A stretch of DNA of 8,274 bases, from NCBI GenBank assembly GCA_023391535.1, contig JAEWAU010000069.1:1-8274 (forward strand). Direction: 5' to 3'. Both the position numbers and the translations under genes were made by a program. Positions 5,984 to 8,274 of this stretch are shown here, one piece after another. This DNA is from Bacillota bacterium (GTDB lineage Bacteria; Bacillota; Clostridia; Oscillospirales; Ethanoligenentaceae). The notes beneath the pieces are model-generated. The model was given only the letters and a program-made list of their open reading frames with translations, was not told where the DNA came from and did no database searches. Within the stretch, counting starts at the first letter, position 1, and each line of letters starts with the position of its first letter.

Positions 5984-6043
5984 TGCGCAGAATACCGTAA
6001 AATCAAACGGCCAGGGATGGCCGGCGACGCAAAGCGGGGTAAC

Positions 6044-7177
6044 ATGAAGGTCGTTATTCTGACAACCAGCACGGGGCAGGGGCACAACCATGCGGCCCGT
6101 GCCCTAGCGGAGGAATTTACCGCCCGCGGGGTCGAAACCAGGGTGTGCGACGTGCTCGATATGGGCGGCCGGAACGCCTCCGCAGCGTCTTCCCGGAGCT
6201 ATAGCCGGGCCGTCACCTACGTGCCCCATATTTTTTATGCGTTTTACCGCCTGGGCGGTCTGGTCGATTCCCCCACACGCCATTCCCCGGTCTACTATGC
6301 CAACGCCATCCATGCGAAGGACGTGCTGCGCGAGCTGCTGGCCTTTTCGCCCGACGCCATCGTCACTACGCATATGTACGGCGCCCAGGTGCTCACCCGG
6401 CTCGCCGAACGCGAGGGCTACGCCCCGCCCACGGTGGGAGTGATGACCGATTACCTGCCAAGCCCTCTTTGGGCGGAAACGCGGCTGACCCGCTACGTCG
6501 TGCCTGCGCCCTCCCTAACCGAGGCGTACGCCCGGTACGGCCTGCCGGAGGAAAGGCTCGAACCGCTGGGCATCCCGGTTTCGGCGCGCTTTCGGCGCAA
6601 AGGCGACCCCGGAGCGGCGCGCGCGGCCTTCGGGCTGCGGGTAGGCCCGGTATTCGCCGTGCTGGGCGGCAGCATGGGGTTCGGGCGGTTTGAACTGATC
6701 TGCCGGGCGCTGCACGCTTCGGTTCCGCAGGCGCAGATTGTGGCCGTTTGCGGCAGCAACCGGCGCGCCATGCGGGCGGCGGCGCGCGTGCCCGGCGTGG
6801 TGACGCGCGGCACCATCGATAACGTGGATGAACTCATGGACGCGGCCGACGTGCTGCTTACAAAGCCGGGCGGGCTCACCACGGCGGAGGCGCTCAACAA
6901 AGGCGTGCCGCTCGTGCTCACGCAGCCCATCCCGGGCGGCGAGAAGGAGAACGAGCAGTTTCTGGCATCCCAGGGGCTGGCGGTGGCCGCGGGAAATGCG
7001 CGCGAAGCGGCGAAAGCGGCCCAGGCGCTTCTGCGCGGGGAAGGCTCCGCGGGGATGCTGGAAGCGCAGCGCGCGTTCACCGCAGATAATGCGGCCGCGG
7101 CGATCTGCGACCTGGTGGAACGGCTTGCGCAAGGAGCGGGCGCGCCGGATTGCGCGCAGGCGGCCGGAAAGGCCTGA
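6044..7177 (+). CDS. UgtP/MGDG-synthase-like diacylglycerol glycosyltransferase
   Basis: This 377-residue protein resembles the GT28 family of MurG-like GT-B enzymes, in the branch containing plant MGDG synthase and Bacillus UgtP, which transfer sugar from UDP-glucose or UDP-galactose to diacylglycerol at the inner face of the membrane. The N-terminal acceptor domain has TGQGHNHAA (10-18), PDAIVTTH (103-110) and TDY (135-137). The C-terminal nucleotide-sugar domain has GIP (176-178), GGSMGFG (208-214), CGSN (236-239), KPGGLTTAEAL (274-284) and PIPGGEKENEQFL (295-307). No transmembrane segment is apparent, which fits a peripheral membrane enzyme. The frame is open to 5951, but ATG 6044 has a GGGG-containing site just upstream and gives the normal family beginning MKVVILTTSTGQGH; ATG 6017 is an alternative. 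A PlsY-like gene follows after 69 nt, supporting a glycolipid role. The sugar and processivity cannot be read from sequence. Confidence 0.85.
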   Translation: MKVVILTTSTGQGHNHAARALAEEFTARGVETRVCDVLDMGGRNASAASSRSYSRAVTYVPHIFYAFYRLGGLVDSPTRHSPVYYANAIHAKDVLRELLAFSPDAIVTTHMYGAQVLTRLAEREGYAPPTVGVMTDYLPSPLWAETRLTRYVVPAPSLTEAYARYGLPEERLEPLGIPVSARFRRKGDPGAARAAFGLRVGPVFAVLGGSMGFGRFELICRALHASVPQAQIVAVCGSNRRAMRAAARVPGVVTRGTIDNVDELMDAADVLLTKPGGLTTAEALNKGVPLVLTQPIPGGEKENEQFLASQGLAVAAGNAREAAKAAQALLRGEGSAGMLEAQRAFTADNAAAAICDLVERLAQGAGAPDCAQAAGKA

Positions 7178-7246
7178 CGCCGCGGCGCGCGCTTGTTTTC
7201 ATAAAAACCGCAGGGCATCGGCCGCGGGGCGGGGGGAATCGTACAT

Positions 7247-7894
7247 ATGCTCCTTTGTTTCGTGATGAGCGCCGCCGGATTTTTGAGCGGCTCCGTTTTA
7301 TACTCCTATTTTCTGCCCAAATGGTTTTGCCGCGTGGACGTACGCACGCTCCCCGGCGACGGCAACCCGGGCGCGCATAACGCCATCCGCGCCGCCGGTG
7401 TGCCGCTGGGCGGGCTGTGTCTGTTTCTGGATATTCTCAAAGGCTTCGCGCCCGTCTTCATAGCGGCCTTGCTTTTGCATGTCCGGGGCGGATTTCTGGT
7501 GCCGGTGGCGGCGGCGCCCGTGCTGGGGCACGCGTTTTCACCCTGGGTGCGGTTTCGCGGGGGCAAGGGCGTGGCCGTCACCTTCGGGGTGCTGATGGGC
7601 CTGTTCCCGGTGAGCTGGATTCTGCTCTCGCTGGTGGCCGCGATGCTGCTGCTGCGCTTTGTGTTTGTGGTGCGGCCCGATTCGGACTGTGTTGCGGCGG
7701 CAATGGTGCTGGCGTTTTTGTTCTGCCTGCTGTTCGAACCGCGGTTTTCCATGCGGCTTACCCTGCTCTGCGTGGGGTTCGTCGTCGTATTTCAGGAGGT
7801 GCGCCATCCGGACCAAGGGGAGCATTTCGTGCAGGTGTGGCATTACCGCCTGGAACGCGAGGGTTACCGCTTCCGGTTGGTGCATATACCGTGA
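7247..7894 (+). CDS. Divergent PlsY-like glycerol-3-phosphate acyltransferase family protein
   Basis: This 215-residue polytopic membrane protein fits the PlsY family, whose members transfer an acyl group from acyl-phosphate to glycerol-3-phosphate, the first acylation in phospholipid synthesis. Family landmarks are SGSVLYSYFLPK (14-25), the glycine-rich loop GDGNPGAHNAIRAAG (37-51), LDILKG (61-66) and GHAFSPWVRFRGGKG (94-108). About five hydrophobic segments are visible (3-23, 51-77, 82-98, 107-140, 148-183). The usual GSGNxGATN loop is altered: Ser to Asp38, Thr to His44, plus Pro41, while R48 and both GGKG glycines are kept. A charged tail rich in His, Glu and Arg (185-215) follows the last membrane segment. 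ATG 7247 is preceded by GGGGGGAA (7231-7238); ATG 7265 is a possible alternative. Given the loop changes it may be a paralog with a different acceptor. It follows the glycosyltransferase in a likely two-gene operon. Confidence 0.82.
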   Translation: MLLCFVMSAAGFLSGSVLYSYFLPKWFCRVDVRTLPGDGNPGAHNAIRAAGVPLGGLCLFLDILKGFAPVFIAALLLHVRGGFLVPVAAAPVLGHAFSPWVRFRGGKGVAVTFGVLMGLFPVSWILLSLVAAMLLLRFVFVVRPDSDCVAAAMVLAFLFCLLFEPRFSMRLTLLCVGFVVVFQEVRHPDQGEHFVQVWHYRLEREGYRFRLVHIP

Positions 7895-7919
7895 GGAAAA
7901 ACCGGCCGGCGCTTTTTTT
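7873..7919 (+). terminator. Possible intrinsic terminator after the PlsY-like gene
   Basis: A run of seven T residues (7913-7919) follows a GC-rich stretch. The best pairing I can find is CCGGTT/AACCGG (7873-7878/7900-7905), separated from the T-run by 7 nt, so the hairpin is poor. The place, between an operon end and a tRNA promoter, fits a terminator. Confidence 0.3.
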
Positions 7920-7941
7920 GCGCGAAGTCTGTGGGAAAGTG

Positions 7942-7971
7942 TTGACAAACACGTCGTTTTTGGTGTAAAAT
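7942..7971 (+). promoter_or_regulatory. Promoter of the tRNA cluster
   Basis: A perfect -35 box TTGACA (7942-7947) and a -10 box TAAAAT (7966-7971) are 18 nt apart. Transcription would start near 7978, about 14 nt before the first tRNA, as expected for a stable-RNA promoter. Confidence 0.75.
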
Positions 7972-7991
7972 AATCAAGCGCTGTTCAACTT

Positions 7992-8067
7992 GGGAGCATA
8001 GCTCAGCTGGGAGAGCACATGCCTTACAAGCATGGGGTCATAGGTTCGAGCCCTATTGTTCCCACCA
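7992..8067 (+). tRNA. tRNA-Val (TAC)
   Basis: A full cloverleaf is visible. The acceptor arms GGGAGCA (7992-7998) and TGTTCCC (8057-8063) pair with one G-U. The anticodon stem CATGC/GCATG surrounds loop CTTACAA, giving anticodon TAC (8025-8027), which reads valine codons. The T arm ATAGG-TTCGAGC-CCTAT is normal. The discriminator is A8064 and CCA is encoded (8065-8067). It is first in the cluster. Confidence 0.97.
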
Positions 8068-8069
8068 AT

Positions 8070-8146
8070 GGCCCGATAGTTCAGTTGGTTAGAACGCTAG
8101 CCTGTCACGCTAGAGGTCAGGGGTCCGAGCCCCCTTCGGGTCGCCA
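8070..8146 (+). tRNA. tRNA-Asp (GTC)
   Basis: The acceptor arms GGCCCGA (8070-8076) and TCGGGTC (8136-8142) pair with one G-U. The anticodon stem CTAGC/GCTAG surrounds loop CTGTCAC, giving anticodon GTC (8104-8106), which reads aspartate. The discriminator is G8143, as usual for tRNA-Asp, and CCA is encoded (8144-8146). An oddity is that the T loop reads TCCGAGC, so position 55 is C instead of the nearly universal U. It starts 2 nt after tRNA-Val. Confidence 0.96.
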
Positions 8147-8149
8147 CAT

Positions 8150-8225
8150 GCCTCTGTAGCTCAGTCGGTAGAGCAGGGGACTGAAAATCCCCGTGTCGGT
8201 GGTTCGATTCCGCCCGGAGGCACCA
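8150..8225 (+). tRNA. tRNA-Phe (GAA)
   Basis: The acceptor arms GCCTCTG (8150-8156) and CGGAGGC (8215-8221) pair with one G-U. The anticodon stem GGGGA/TCCCC surrounds loop CTGAAAA, giving anticodon GAA (8183-8185), which reads phenylalanine. The T loop TTCGATT is normal, the discriminator is A8222 and CCA is encoded (8223-8225). It starts 3 nt after tRNA-Asp. Confidence 0.96.
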
Positions 8226-8230
8226 AATAT

Positions 8231-8274
8231 GCGGATGTAGCTCATCTGGCAGAGCGCCACCTTGCCAAGGTGGA
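8231..8274 (+). tRNA. tRNA-Gly (GCC), cut by the window end
   Basis: The 5' half of a tRNA is present: acceptor strand GCGGATG (8231-8237), D arm GCTC-ATCTGGCA-GAGC, and anticodon stem CCACC/GGTGG around loop TTGCCAA, giving anticodon GCC (8264-8266), which reads glycine. The variable loop, T arm and 3' acceptor strand lie beyond the window. It starts 5 nt after tRNA-Phe, so the cluster continues to the right. Confidence 0.93.

Noticed and set aside
5951..6043. N-terminal extension of the glycosyltransferase from a GTG at 5951
   Set aside because: It would translate the stem-loop leader and does not resemble the family start; MKVVILTTSTGQGH at 6044 does.
2821..6087. A 1088-codon minus-strand open frame opposite the ATPase
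   Set aside because: It has no family motif, is extremely rich in His, Arg, Gly and Ala, and mirrors the GC-biased codons of a clear ATPase gene. It is a high-GC antisense shadow.

Overview
This is a GC-rich bacterial segment (roughly 60-65% G+C by eye). It looks like chromosomal, housekeeping-type DNA from a high-GC Firmicute, most likely a gut-type clostridium. That assignment is inferred from several things together: a type III pantothenate kinase beside an ECF-transporter S component, strong AGGAG-type ribosome binding sites, a yybP-ykoY (Mn2+) riboswitch with a textbook intrinsic terminator, a UgtP/MGDG-synthase-like glycosyltransferase, a PlsY-type acyltransferase, and a Val-Asp-Phe-Gly tRNA run with encoded CCA ends. 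All convincing genes lie on the + strand. I see no mobile element, CRISPR array or phage gene.

Layout. (1) 1-2675: a Fur-family metalloregulator behind a good promoter, a 66-residue PspC-domain membrane protein, coaX (type III pantothenate kinase), a repeat- and hairpin-rich spacer of about 270 bp, and an ECF S component that probably imports a vitamin. Pantothenate is the best guess because of coaX. No convincing terminator separates these genes, so they may form one transcription unit. (2) 2676-5778: an extended -10 promoter, a yybP-ykoY manganese riboswitch whose P1 stem competes with a perfect terminator hairpin, and a complete P2-type cation ATPase. The logic is an ON switch: when Mn2+ is high, P1 forms, the terminator is disrupted and the exporter is made. 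(3) 5779-7894: a near-consensus promoter, a strongly structured leader of unknown type, a GT28-like diacylglycerol glycosyltransferase, and a divergent PlsY-like acyltransferase, which look like a two-gene membrane-lipid unit. (4) 7942-8274: a promoter and a tRNA cluster (Val-TAC, Asp-GTC, Phe-GAA, Gly-GCC), the last tRNA cut by the window end.

The best-supported point of interest is the riboswitch/terminator switch, which indicates Mn2+ as the relevant ion for an ATPase that would otherwise be annotated as calcium-transporting. Items that I cannot assign to a known class are the decamer repeat cluster at the end of coaX, the hairpin-rich leaders ahead of the S component and of the glycosyltransferase, and several substitutions at normally conserved positions (CoaX GxDR Arg to Leu, the PlsY glycine-rich loop, and C instead of U55 in tRNA-Asp). 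I did not find a clearly new multigene system.
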